Source: SCUB01 sp041918675
GTDB lineage: Bacteria > Pseudomonadota > Alphaproteobacteria > Rhizobiales > Xanthobacteraceae
Length of the DNA: 64,000 nucleotides
NCBI GenBank assembly: GCA_041918675.1
Contig: JAYRVF010000005.1
Span: 141,231-205,230 of the forward strand
Reading direction: 5' to 3'
The notes under the pieces are model-generated. The model was not told where the DNA came from and made no database searches. It saw only the letters and a program-made list of their open reading frames with translations. Shown piece after piece: positions 20,678 through 29,746 of this stretch; positions within the stretch are counted from its first letter, which is position 1, and the number at the start of each line of letters is the position of its first letter. Made by a program: the position numbers and the translations under genes.

Positions 20678-21762
20678 GACTCGGCATCCTTCTTCGCGCC
20701 GGGCTCGTTGAGATAGGTCGTCTGGTGGCGCCGCGAGATCATCGCCGCGCCCACGCCCAAGGCGACGCCGGCCGCGCCAGCGGCGGCGAGCAGTCCGCCC
20801 ATGTCATGACCGGGAGCCGACAGCGGCCGGTAGAAGCCGCCCTTATCCCAGAATTTCGGCTCCGAGCAGCCTAGACAACCATGGCCGGATTGAATCGGGA
20901 AGGACACGCCGTTGTTCCATTTCAGCGTCGCGCAGGCGTTGTAGGCGATGGGGCCCTTGCAGCCGAGCTTGTAGAGGCACCAGCCCTGACGCGCGCCCTC
21001 GTCGTCGAACGAATCCGCGAACATGCCGCGTTCATAGAATGAGCGCCGGTAGCAGCGGTCGTGGATCGACTCGCCGAAGAACGCCTGCGGCCGCCCCAAG
21101 CCATCGAGATCGGGAATCTTGCCGAACGCAAGGAGGTAGGAAATCGTGGCCGTCATCGCTTCGGGAATCGGCGGGCAGCCCGGAATGTTGATGATGGGCT
21201 TGTCGTGAATGATCTCGGAGATCGCCGTGGCGCCGGTTGGATTGGGATCGGCCTTGGGCAGGCCGCCGAAGCTGGCGCAGGAGCCCACCGCGACGATGGC
21301 GAAGGCATCCTTCGTGGTTTCCTTCAGCGTCGCGAGATTGGTCATTCCGGCGATGGTGGAATAGACGCCCTCGTCCTTGATCGGCACCGAACCGTCGACG
21401 ACGACGATATACTTGCCCTTGTTCTCCGTCATCGCCGAGTGGCGGGCCTGTTCGGCGGCTTCGCCCGACGCGGCCTGAAGCGTGTGATGGTAGTCGAGCG
21501 AGATGAAGTTGAAGATCAGGTTTTCCAAGGTCGGGCCGGACGAACGCGTGATCGACTCGGTGCAGCCCGTGCATTCCTGGAATGACAGCCAGATCACCGA
21601 CTGGCGTCGCGCCTTGGCGAGGCCCTGGGCCATCACTTCCGCCGCTGTGGGCGGAAGACCCATCGCCGCCGCCGTGGCCGCGGCATATTGAATGAGCCGC
21701 CGCCGCGAGATGCCGCGGTCCCGAAGCAGCGAACCCAGCGACGAAATCGTTGAATCGGTCAC
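20674..21762 (-). CDS. hynS: [NiFe]-hydrogenase small subunit, Isp type, Tat-exported
   Basis: Electron-transfer subunit with three Fe-S clusters. From the GTG at 21762 (GAGGAG upstream) the 362-residue protein begins with a Tat signal: RDRGISRRRLIQYAAATAAA, twin arginines at 20-22. Cluster ligands are visible in ECTGCTES (C64, C67), GSCASFGG, NIPGCPP, HDRCYRR and GHGCLGCSEPKFWDKGGFY. A C-terminal hydrophobic helix (GGLLAAAGAAGVALGVGAAM) before a basic tail anchors it in the membrane. It heads the operon hynS-isp1-isp2-hynL. The frame extends upstream without Met but would bury the Tat signal, so the GTG start is preferred. Confidence 0.93.
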   Translation of the reverse strand: MTDSTISSLGSLLRDRGISRRRLIQYAAATAAAMGLPPTAAEVMAQGLAKARRQSVIWLSFQECTGCTESITRSSGPTLENLIFNFISLDYHHTLQAASGEAAEQARHSAMTENKGKYIVVVDGSVPIKDEGVYSTIAGMTNLATLKETTKDAFAIVAVGSCASFGGLPKADPNPTGATAISEIIHDKPIINIPGCPPIPEAMTATISYLLAFGKIPDLDGLGRPQAFFGESIHDRCYRRSFYERGMFADSFDDEGARQGWCLYKLGCKGPIAYNACATLKWNNGVSFPIQSGHGCLGCSEPKFWDKGGFYRPLSAPGHDMGGLLAAAGAAGVALGVGAAMISRRHQTTYLNEPGAKKDAES

Positions 21763-22479
21763 GAATGGCACTCCTCGCCTCTGAACACCAACCGCATCCT
21801 CCATCGCACGGGCAATGCCCCGATGACCAAGCCAAATCGCTCGGCAGGCGATTGCCCCGGGGTGACGAACCCCGGCCGGGCGCACGACCCCGCCGCCATC
21901 CGATCGTGTCGTCCCCGAACGGAGCGACCGGACACGCGTTCCCCGCGTCGTCCGCCCTTCGCCCAGCCCGATGCCCAGCCCGACGCCCTGCCCGCTCGCG
22001 ACACGACGCCCAATCGATCAGGTCGGTCCCGACCCAATTATCTTCAAGTTTGCGTCTTTATTCCCGAACTGTAAATCACCACGCCGATCGTTGTTGATCG
22101 ACCTCAAAGCGGGCATGGGGCACCCCACGCCGCCGCTGTCGATCGGATGGGCCCAAGACCCCAATTTGAAGGAGTTTCCCGCTCGACCACGGGCACCGCG
22201 CGCGATCTCGCCGGCCCACCGTCCCCGGGGAATAGCGGGCCGGCGGCGCAGGCTGGTGGCTGCCCAGCCCGGTATTCCCATGCGCGGCACGCCGGGAGCG
22301 ATTCGACCGCCTGTCGAAACCGGGCGTTTTCGGGCGCCAAGCGGTCCTGCCTGAAGTTGCGACGTCGGAAACGGGCGGCCCGGAACACGCGGCCGCGCTC
22401 GCCCGGCCCACCCGCCCGGCGGCGAACCATCCACCGCGTCCGCGACCGGACCCGCCAAATAGCTCCGTTCTTCGCGCCC
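21763..22479. other. Gene-free region upstream of the hydrogenase operon
   Basis: About 715 bp between hynS and the TRAP permease gene, both on the minus strand. Open frames on both strands have no recognisable domains. It must contain the hyn promoter and the 3' end of the TRAP operon. I see an FNR/FixK-like half-conserved dyad at 22094-22107 and a small TGGGG/CCCCA hairpin at 22116-22127, but no convincing terminator. Confidence 0.4.
22094..22107. promoter_or_regulatory. FNR/FixK-like box upstream of hydrogenase operon
   Basis: TTGAT-CGAC-CTCAA matches the TTGAT-N4-ATCAA anaerobox at 9 of 10 defined positions. It lies about 330 bp upstream of hynS. Oxygen control by FNR/FixK proteins is known for other hydrogenase operons. 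A single match in GC-rich DNA is weak evidence. Confidence 0.35.
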
Positions 22480-23841
22480 TCAGGTGCCGACGATGGTTTG
22501 CGGCAGGTAGAGCGCGATTTGCGGGAACATCACGAGAAGGATGATCATCGCGAGCATCGCGAACCAGAACGGCCAGATGCCGTTGAAGATTCGCCGCATC
22601 GGCACATCTGGAACGATGGCCTTCACCACGAAGACGTTGATCCCGACCGGCGGCGAAATCATTCCCATTTCGAGCAATATCACCACGATGATGCCGAACC
22701 AGATGAGATCCCAGTTGAACGCGATGGCGATCGGGATCACGACCGGAAGCGTCAGGACGAGCATCGCGATGCTTTCGAGGAACATGCCGAGCACCATGTA
22801 GGCAGCGACGATCGCGATGAGCACGCCGATCTCGCCGATCGGCAAGGTGGTCATGAAGGTGATCAGCATCGCCGGCAATTCCGTCAGCGACATGAACGGA
22901 ATGAAGACGAACGCGCCGATCAGGATCATGAAGATGGTCGCCGTCGCGCTCATGGTCTGAAGCGCGATTGTCTTCAATTTCTCCATCGACAGCTTGCGCT
23001 CGAACGCGGCGACCGCGAACGTGAAGAAGGCGCCGGCGGACGAGGCCTCGACCGGCGTGAAATAGCCCGAATACATCCCGCCGATCGTGATCGCGATCAC
23101 GCAGATGATCGGAAGCGCCTCGACGAGAGAATCGACTCTCGCCCGGAACGAAGATCGCTCGCCCGGCGGCCCCGCCGCCGGATTCCTCCAGACGACGATC
23201 ATGATCGTCAGGATGAACAGCAAGGTCAGAACGATACCCGGAATGACCCCGGCCATGAACAGCCGTCCGATGCTCTGATCGGTGAGGATCGCATAGATGA
23301 TCATTCCGCCGGACGGTGGAATCAGAAATCCGAGCGTTCCGCCCGCCGCGACCGTGCCGGTGGCGAGCGCGTCGTCATATTTGTAGCTCCGCATCGCCGG
23401 CAGCGCGACGCGGCCCATCGTGACCGCCGACGCGAGCGAGGAGCCCGAAAGCGCCGCGAACACGGCGCAGGCGGCGATCGTGGCCGACGCGAGCCCGCCC
23501 CGAAAATGTCCCAACCAGCGATAGGCGCCCTTGAAAAGATCGTTCGACATGCCGGACACGCCGGCGATGCTGCCCATCAGCACGAACATCGGAATGACGA
23601 GGAGGTTGTAGTTCGAAGCGGCTTCGAACGCCTCGCCCGAGAGATTGGACAGGGCGACCGTCCACGCCTTGCCCCATGCCTGGTCGGACGCCATTCCGAC
23701 CGTCAGGAATTTCTGGGCGTTCGCCACGACCGTGCCAACGAAGCCGATCAACAGCATGGCGATCGCGACGGGCATGCGAAGCGCCATGAAGACGAGCATG
23801 ACAATGAGGCCGACAGCCCCGATAGCCGCGAGACTCGGCAT
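22480..23841 (-). CDS. dctM: TRAP transporter large permease (DctM), first set
   Basis: A 453-residue multi-helix membrane protein of the DctM family that carries substrate with Na+ symport. Signatures include IPMFVLMGSIAGVSGMSNDL, ALSGSSLASAVTMGRVALP, GGTLGFLIPPSGGMIIYAI and the C-terminal MISPPVGINVFVVKAI. It starts at an ATG that overlaps the dctQ stop (ATGA). It is the last gene of a long minus-strand run that begins with catabolic genes upstream, so the imported compound is probably their substrate. Confidence 0.93.
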   Translation of the reverse strand: MPSLAAIGAVGLIVMLVFMALRMPVAIAMLLIGFVGTVVANAQKFLTVGMASDQAWGKAWTVALSNLSGEAFEAASNYNLLVIPMFVLMGSIAGVSGMSNDLFKGAYRWLGHFRGGLASATIAACAVFAALSGSSLASAVTMGRVALPAMRSYKYDDALATGTVAAGGTLGFLIPPSGGMIIYAILTDQSIGRLFMAGVIPGIVLTLLFILTIMIVVWRNPAAGPPGERSSFRARVDSLVEALPIICVIAITIGGMYSGYFTPVEASSAGAFFTFAVAAFERKLSMEKLKTIALQTMSATATIFMILIGAFVFIPFMSLTELPAMLITFMTTLPIGEIGVLIAIVAAYMVLGMFLESIAMLVLTLPVVIPIAIAFNWDLIWFGIIVVILLEMGMISPPVGINVFVVKAIVPDVPMRRIFNGIWPFWFAMLAMIILLVMFPQIALYLPQTIVGT

Positions 23842-24413
23842 CAGTACCCACCTCCCGCCAGGCTCAGCCAACGAACCGAGCCGGTCCGAACGATCTGCCA
23901 GATTTCCAACATCAGAATGACGCAGTAGACCCCGATCGCCACGGCCAGCAGATGGTAGAATGGCGCGAGCGAGATCAGCAATGTCTGCGATGACTCGCCG
24001 AAGACGGCGGCGTTCGTGCCGGCGTTCGACAGCCGCCAGCTCATGATCGCGAGGGTAATGACGCCGAGCACTTTCATCGCCAGCAACGATACGCGGGCGA
24101 AGGCCCTCGGCATGGCCGGCTCCAGCACCTCGATTTCGATGTGCGCGCCCGTTCTCGCGCCGAACGGAATCGCGAACGCGACCAGCAGCACCAAGGCCAG
24201 CACCAGGATATCCTCGGCGCCCTTGATCGGCGCGTTGAGCGCCTTGCGCATGACCAGCACGTTGAAGACGCTGAGTGCCGTGAGGAAGACAAGCGTCAGC
24301 CCGCCGCCGAACAGGGCGACATAGGTCAGCATCTTGTCGATCCGATTCAAGACACGGTCCGGCGTCGGTGTCTCGGCGCCCAACGGCTGCCGATCGCTTG
24401 GCATTGGCTGCAT
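23841..24413 (-). CDS. dctQ: TRAP transporter small permease (DctQ), first set
   Basis: A 190-residue protein with four predicted membrane helices, the usual DctQ length and layout; GARTGAHIEIEVLEPAMPR between the middle helices is the typical conserved loop. It pairs with DctM to form the membrane component. Translation is coupled to dctM by a 4-bp overlap, and dctP lies 72 bp upstream. A second in-frame Met three codons on is an alternative start. Confidence 0.88.
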   Translation of the reverse strand: MQPMPSDRQPLGAETPTPDRVLNRIDKMLTYVALFGGGLTLVFLTALSVFNVLVMRKALNAPIKGAEDILVLALVLLVAFAIPFGARTGAHIEIEVLEPAMPRAFARVSLLAMKVLGVITLAIMSWRLSNAGTNAAVFGESSQTLLISLAPFYHLLAVAIGVYCVILMLEIWQIVRTGSVRWLSLAGGGY

Positions 24414-24485
24414 GTTGTCGACCAGGTTGAAGTTGCGCGCCGATTGGATCGCGGGCGGCGGGGGAATTCCCCCGCCGCGTCGCGT

Positions 24486-25523
24486 CTATTTGTTGATCGC
24501 CTCGTAGACTTCCTGGGCGTTGGTCCGGCCACGGGCTGCATAGTCGGCGAAGATGACCTTCATGCCCTTGGTGATCGCGGCATCCATCTTGGCGCGTTCA
24601 TCGCTCGAAACCACGATGAGCTGATACGACGCGCTGGCCGCCTTCTTCATCTCCGCGAGCGCGATCGCGTCCGCGTCGTGGAAGCTGCCGGAGGCGACCT
24701 TGGTGAATTCCTTGCCCGCGAGCGCGTCGATGATGGCGCGGTGTTCGGCGCTCAACGACCGGTAGCGGTCGACGTTCATGACGAAATAGACCGCCTGGAA
24801 CTGCGGAGGAAAATTGTCGATGTAGTATTTCGTGACGTCCCGCCAGTTCCATGGCGCCAGCATGTTGTTATGCGCGGCCACGGCGCCGTCGATCGTGCCG
24901 GTGGAGAGCCCGGTATAGACATCGGTCACCGGCATCTGCACGGGAACGGCGCCCATTGATTCAATCAGCGGCGCCATTGTCGTCGCGTAGGGCACGATCT
25001 TGGCGCCCTTCATGCTGGCGAGTGTCGAAAGGTCCCGGGTGGCCGAGATGCTCGTGCCCGCCGGGAAGCCGATCCCGAGGAACTTCACCTTGGCGAATTC
25101 CGGAGCGAAGTGCTTGTCGTAATTGGCGAGGAAGCGCTCGGCCAGTTCCTTGGAATTCGTCGCCTTCCCGGGTGGAATTGTGAGCATGGTATTCGGGAAG
25201 AGCTCCGGCGTGTAGCTCGCCACGCCGATGACGACGTCCGCCACGCCTTCAACAACGCGCTTGTATTGCTGCACCGGCCCCGCCCCGAGCTGTCCGCCCG
25301 GATACATCTTCAGTGTCAACGTGCCGTTGGATCGCTTCGCCAGTTCGTCCCCGAACCACTTGAACACGACGGCATTGGCGTGATGTTGAGGCGGAAGGAA
25401 ACTGGCCACCGAAAGCTCCACGCCGAAGGCGGAAGCGGCCGATAGCCATGTACCGACGATCATCGCCGATACGAATGTCGCGTGCTTCACGATGCTTGCT
25501 GCAAGCCTGTCCCGTGCGGGCAT
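24486..25523 (-). CDS. dctP: TRAP substrate-binding protein (DctP), first set
   Basis: Periplasmic receptor, 345 residues, with a signal peptide (KHATFVSAMIVGTWLSAASAFG). DctP motifs are visible: KMYPGGQLGAGPVQQYKRVVEGVADVV split over the first lobe, LASMKGAKIVPYATTMAPL around the conserved ligand-binding region, and YTGLSTGTIDGAV. The family normally binds carboxylates through an Arg in a MKGLKIR-like motif; here the motif reads MKGAKIV, lacking that Arg, so the ligand may not be an ordinary carboxylate. It is preceded by AGGGGA 9 bases before the ATG and by a strong hairpin after hyuB. Confidence 0.88.
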   Translation of the reverse strand: MPARDRLAASIVKHATFVSAMIVGTWLSAASAFGVELSVASFLPPQHHANAVVFKWFGDELAKRSNGTLTLKMYPGGQLGAGPVQQYKRVVEGVADVVIGVASYTPELFPNTMLTIPPGKATNSKELAERFLANYDKHFAPEFAKVKFLGIGFPAGTSISATRDLSTLASMKGAKIVPYATTMAPLIESMGAVPVQMPVTDVYTGLSTGTIDGAVAAHNNMLAPWNWRDVTKYYIDNFPPQFQAVYFVMNVDRYRSLSAEHRAIIDALAGKEFTKVASGSFHDADAIALAEMKKAASASYQLIVVSSDERAKMDAAITKGMKVIFADYAARGRTNAQEVYEAINK

Positions 25524-25704
25524 GGCGTTTCCCCTTTTGCATGATGTGGGTGGTCAATCGCGTTGTCGCGGCCCGCCACCCTTGCGGGCATGACTTGATT
25601 TACGTCCTCCGTGACGGCTCTCCGCCAGGCGCTTGTCCCGCGCGACGGGTTTGCCGCGCGTGACAAGGAACTGCCGCGGATTGAAATCCTTGAGCGGATC
25701 GTGA

Positions 25705-25731
25705 CCGCGAAGGTGATTCTCACTTTCGCGG
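25705..25731. other. Hairpin between hyuB and dctP
   Basis: Arms CCGCGAA (25705-25711) and TTCGCGG (25725-25731) are perfect, and the inner bases extend pairing to a 12-bp stem with a TTC loop. It lies 9 bp after the hyuB stop on the minus strand. There is no T-run after it, so it is more likely an mRNA-processing or stability element that uncouples enzyme genes from the abundant receptor dctP than a full terminator. Confidence 0.5.
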
Positions 25732-25740
25732 GGACTTGCC

Positions 25741-27546
25741 CTAACCGACGCGCAAGACGGGCGTCATCTTCTCCTCGTCGATGACGACTTCGCAGCGCGG
25801 CGGTTCCTTGCGGGCGCGGGCCTCGCGCGTCGCCTTGGCATCGACCGTCATCGTCTTGGGATCGATCGCCACGCCATAGATCGCGAGCGCGGCTTCCCTG
25901 GAAACGACGCCATTGCGGACATCCTTGAGCACGGCCTCTTCCGGCCGCTCGCGCGGATCGCCGACGCCGCCGCCGCCGGAGCTGATCTTGATGTAGACGT
26001 CGCCCGTCTGCAGCTCGATCATGCGATGCGGCTTGACACGCGAGGTCTTGCCGCCGCGCTTGATGAAGGTGCGGCTCGGCGGCACCGGAAATCCGTTCTG
26101 CACACCCTTGCCCAGCATTTCGTCGCCGTCTGAACTGCCGGTCGCGATCCGGCCCGAGCCGCCCTCGTTGATCGCCTGCCATTCAATGCCGCAGCCGCCG
26201 CGCCAGCGCCCCGCGCCCATGAGATCGGGAATGATTTCGGTCTTGACGATGCGCCAGGGGAAGCGAATCTCCGCCTCCTCGGCGTTGCCGCGCGTCACCT
26301 GCGCCATCGTCGGCAGCACGCAGGGGCCGGTTGGGCCATCATGCCCCCACACCGCGCCGACGCTGCCGTCATAGTCGAAGGTGGTGCGGACGTAGGGCTT
26401 GCCGCTGCGATGATCGCTGGCGAAGGTGTAGCAACCGCGATGTTTGCCCCAAGCCGCCATGCCGCGCTCCGGCATCGCCTTGCTCATCGCCTCCATCACC
26501 GCCTCGAGGATCTGCGTTCCGACCGCGACCGGCGCCGCGCCGACCGTCGCCGGATAGCGCGCGTTGACGACGAGCCCCTCGGGCGCGACCACCGTGATCG
26601 GCCGCATCGATCCTTCGTTGTGGAAGTCCGCCAGCGCCGGACCGAAATGGATCAGCACGGCGGTGACCGATGTCGCGTAGGTCGCGGCGTAGACGTTGTT
26701 GATGAATCCCTTCGTCTGCGGATCGGACCGCGAGAAGTCGAGCGTCAGTTCGTCGCCCTTGACGGTGATATCCAGTCGAACCCAGACCGGCACGTCGAGA
26801 ACGGTGCCGTCATCGTCCGTCGCCGATTCGCCCGAATAGACGCCGTCGGGGATCGCCTGGATTTCCGCGCGCACCGCCTTCTCGCTGCGCGCGATCATCT
26901 GGTCGACGCTGCCCATCACCGTGTCGCGGCCGAACTGGCGGATGAGGTCGAGAATGCGTTCCTCCGCCAATTTGGTCGTGGCGATCATCGAATAGTTGTC
27001 GATGCGAACGGCTTCCGACCAGCGCACGTTCGACCAGATCAGCCGGAACATGTCTTTCAATTCGCGCCCGCGCTCGATCACGCGGATCGGCGGAAGACGC
27101 AGCCCTTCGGCGTGGATGTCGTAGGCGTTCGGGAAGTATCCGCCCGGGAAGCTTCCGCCGGTGTCCATCTGATGGCCGCGCACCATCGTGAAGAACAAAA
27201 GTTCGCCCTCGTGGAAGATCGGACGGAAGAAGCCCCAGTCCGGCAGATGCGTGTTGTGTCCTTCGTAAGGGTCGTTGATCAGGAACACGTCGCCGGGGCC
27301 GATGTCGTCGCCATAGGTCTTGGTCAAGGCCTGAATGGCGTAGCGCGTGCCCATGTATTGGCACGGCAGGCCAACCGGCACCGCGACGGTCGAGCCGTCC
27401 GGCAGCCAAATCCCGGTCGACAGGTCGTTGAGGTGCGCCATGAGATAGCTCTGCGCCGTGCGCTCCACGACGTGACGCATCTCGCGACAGGTGCTCTGGA
27501 AGGAATGCCAGATCGTGGCAAGCGTGATGGGATCAATGGTCGACAT
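25741..27546 (-). CDS. hyuB: HyuB-family subunit (hydantoinase B/oxoprolinase type)
   Basis: A 601-residue subunit of the HyuB family, which together with HyuA hydrolyses cyclic amides such as hydantoins or 5-oxoproline with ATP, or carboxylates ketones (acetone/acetophenone carboxylases). Family motifs: GDVFLINDPYEGHNTHLPDW with putative metal-binding His/Asp, GHQMDTGG, RWRGGCGIEW, and the glycine-rich ISSGGGGVGDP near the C-terminus. The ATG lies 1 bp after the hyuA stop. The partner transhydroxylase and TRAP genes suggest a ring-containing substrate. The reaction type cannot be decided from sequence. Confidence 0.88.
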   Translation of the reverse strand: MSTIDPITLATIWHSFQSTCREMRHVVERTAQSYLMAHLNDLSTGIWLPDGSTVAVPVGLPCQYMGTRYAIQALTKTYGDDIGPGDVFLINDPYEGHNTHLPDWGFFRPIFHEGELLFFTMVRGHQMDTGGSFPGGYFPNAYDIHAEGLRLPPIRVIERGRELKDMFRLIWSNVRWSEAVRIDNYSMIATTKLAEERILDLIRQFGRDTVMGSVDQMIARSEKAVRAEIQAIPDGVYSGESATDDDGTVLDVPVWVRLDITVKGDELTLDFSRSDPQTKGFINNVYAATYATSVTAVLIHFGPALADFHNEGSMRPITVVAPEGLVVNARYPATVGAAPVAVGTQILEAVMEAMSKAMPERGMAAWGKHRGCYTFASDHRSGKPYVRTTFDYDGSVGAVWGHDGPTGPCVLPTMAQVTRGNAEEAEIRFPWRIVKTEIIPDLMGAGRWRGGCGIEWQAINEGGSGRIATGSSDGDEMLGKGVQNGFPVPPSRTFIKRGGKTSRVKPHRMIELQTGDVYIKISSGGGGVGDPRERPEEAVLKDVRNGVVSREAALAIYGVAIDPKTMTVDAKATREARARKEPPRCEVVIDEEKMTPVLRVG

Positions 27547-27547
27547 G

Positions 27548-29650
27548 TCACGCCGTCTCCATGGCTGCTTCGCTGCGATTGTTCGCGGATTGCCGGGCCA
27601 CCGGCCGTATCACCAGGCTATGGTAGGGATCGACCTCGCAATTGAAGCCGGGCAGCACCAGCACCGAGGTCGTCCGGTCGACGATGACGGCGGGGCCGAA
27701 GATCTTGTCGCCGGATTCCAGGTTGTCCCAATCGACGACCGGCGTATCGAGCGCGCCCTCCTCGAACAGCACCTTTCGCGTCGCGCGGCCGGCGGCCGAC
27801 GACGGCTTGCCGGTGTTCACGGTGAGCCGCCCGATCTGCTTGCGCGGCGCGGTGACGCGCAGCCGGAACGTCAGGAACTCGACGTCGAGCCAGGGCAGAT
27901 TGTAGGTGAACATCTGGCGGTGCTTTTCGTGGAAGCGCGCCACCAACTGATCGAGCACCTGCTCGGTGACCTCGATGTCGGGAAGATCGATCTCGATGTC
28001 GGTGAATTGTCCGGCATAGCGCATCTCGACCGTCGGGAAATAGGACAGGTTGGAGGCGTCGATTCCGAGCCGGATGAACTCGCGGCGCGCCTCTTCCCGC
28101 ATCTCCTCGAACAGGCGTTGCAGCTCCGAGAGCTTGACCTTGTTGCGATCGAGAAACCACGACCGCGCGAATTCGAGTCCGGGATCGAGGTTGTACATGC
28201 CGTAGGCGCTCATCAGCGCCGCGACGCGCGGAATGACGACCTCGGGGATCGACAAGCGCTTGGCGATGCCCACGACATGAGCGCCGCCCGCGCCGCCGCC
28301 CGCGACCATGGTGAACGCGCGCAGATCGTGCCCCTTCTTGGTGCACATCTCGTTGATGGAGTTCGCCATGTTGGCGTTGATGGTCGTCCACATCGCGAGC
28401 GCGGCTTTCTCGACGCTCATGCCGAGCCTGGCTCCGATCTCCCCGACCGCCTTACGCGAACGCTCGACATCGACCGTCATCTCGCCGCCGAGGAAATAGT
28501 CGGACGGCACGTAGCCGAGCACGAGATTGGCGTCGGTGACCGTCGCGTTGTCCGACTTGCCGTAGGCGGCGGGCCCGGGATCGGCGCCGGCGCTCTGCGG
28601 GCCGACGCGCAAGAGGCCGAGCGAGTCGATCCAGGCGATCGAGCCGCCGCCGGCGCCGGTGGTGACGAGATCGACCATCTTGATCGCCACCCGGTCCTCG
28701 CCCACCCAATTTTCGGTAGTGGTGGGAATGACGCCGTTCTTGAGCATGCAGATGTCGAAGCTGGTGCCGCCCATGTCGACGGACAGCACGTTCGCCTTGT
28801 CCTTGCCGCCGACGACCGAAAGCGCGCCGGAAGGCGCGGCGGCCGGTCCGGAATCGAGGAGATACACCGCGCGATCGACGCAATGCTCCACCGTCTGCAC
28901 CAGGGCGTTGGCCTGCATCATCATCAGGCTCCCGATGAAACCGTTCTTGCGCAGGCTGGTGGCGAGCTTGTTGAGGTAATTGGAGATGATCGGCCCGATA
29001 TAGGCGGAGATGACGGTGGTCGAGAACCGTTCGAACTCCCGCCACACCGGCAGGATCTCGTGCGACGTGGTGATGTAGGCCTTCGGCGCCACCTCGCGCA
29101 CGATCTCCTTGGCGCGCCGCTCGTGCGCCGGATTGACGTAGGCGCTGAGGAGGCAGATGGCGATCGCGTCGCATCCCTCCTTGATGAGGCTCCGCGCCGC
29201 GTCGGCGACCTGGGCTTCATTCAGCGGCGTGAGAATTTCGCCGGTATAGCTGATGCGTTCCTCCACCGGCAGGCGCAAATAGCGCGGCACCAGCGGCTCG
29301 TAGGGCTCGACGAACTGGTCGAAGATCGAACCGTGCAGGCTCTTGATGCCGCGGCGCATCTCGATGACGTCGCGAAAGCCCGCGGTCGTGATCATGCCGA
29401 CCTTGGCGCCGCGGCGCACGATCAACGCGTTGGTGCCGAGCGTCGTGCCGTGGACGATGCGCTCGACCGTCGCGAGGAACGCCGGCACGGTCTGCTTGAA
29501 GTGGGCGGCCGCTTTCTCGACGGCGTCGAAAAAGCCGCGAGTCGGATCGTCGGGAGTCGTCGATGCCTTGAAGCGATGCAGCGCACCGGCTTCATCAAGG
29601 CACAGACAATCCGTGAACGTTCCGCCCACATCGATCGTTAGCTGCTTCAT
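27548..29650 (-). CDS. hyuA: HyuA-family ATP-binding subunit (hydantoinase A/oxoprolinase type)
   Basis: A 700-residue ATPase subunit of the HyuA/acetone-carboxylase fold. The ASKHA-type phosphate loops are seen as TIDVGGTFTD at the N-terminus, HGTTLGTNALIVRRGAKVG, LSVDMGGTSFDI in the middle, and the adenosine region VAGGGAGGAHVVGIAKRL. From the ATG at 29650, GGAGGAG lies 5 bp upstream, better than the upstream ATG codons. It activates the substrate (amide or enol oxygen) as a phosphate for the HyuB partner, which follows after 1 bp. Related enzymes act on N-methylhydantoin, 5-oxoproline, acetone and acetophenone. Confidence 0.9.
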   Translation of the reverse strand: MKQLTIDVGGTFTDCLCLDEAGALHRFKASTTPDDPTRGFFDAVEKAAAHFKQTVPAFLATVERIVHGTTLGTNALIVRRGAKVGMITTAGFRDVIEMRRGIKSLHGSIFDQFVEPYEPLVPRYLRLPVEERISYTGEILTPLNEAQVADAARSLIKEGCDAIAICLLSAYVNPAHERRAKEIVREVAPKAYITTSHEILPVWREFERFSTTVISAYIGPIISNYLNKLATSLRKNGFIGSLMMMQANALVQTVEHCVDRAVYLLDSGPAAAPSGALSVVGGKDKANVLSVDMGGTSFDICMLKNGVIPTTTENWVGEDRVAIKMVDLVTTGAGGGSIAWIDSLGLLRVGPQSAGADPGPAAYGKSDNATVTDANLVLGYVPSDYFLGGEMTVDVERSRKAVGEIGARLGMSVEKAALAMWTTINANMANSINEMCTKKGHDLRAFTMVAGGGAGGAHVVGIAKRLSIPEVVIPRVAALMSAYGMYNLDPGLEFARSWFLDRNKVKLSELQRLFEEMREEARREFIRLGIDASNLSYFPTVEMRYAGQFTDIEIDLPDIEVTEQVLDQLVARFHEKHRQMFTYNLPWLDVEFLTFRLRVTAPRKQIGRLTVNTGKPSSAAGRATRKVLFEEGALDTPVVDWDNLESGDKIFGPAVIVDRTTSVLVLPGFNCEVDPYHSLVIRPVARQSANNRSEAAMETA

Positions 29651-29746
29651 GACGACTCCTCCAAACATCACTTCCCACGTTCCACCGCGGACCGAACCCG
29701 CGCGCGCGGGGTCGGCGACCGTCGCGCGTCGCGCGCGATCACAAGC

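Noticed and set aside
22147..23928. Plus-strand open frame of His/Arg/Asp-rich protein across 22147-23928
   Set aside because: Antisense of dctM; repetitive charged composition arises from reading hydrophobic codons backwards.
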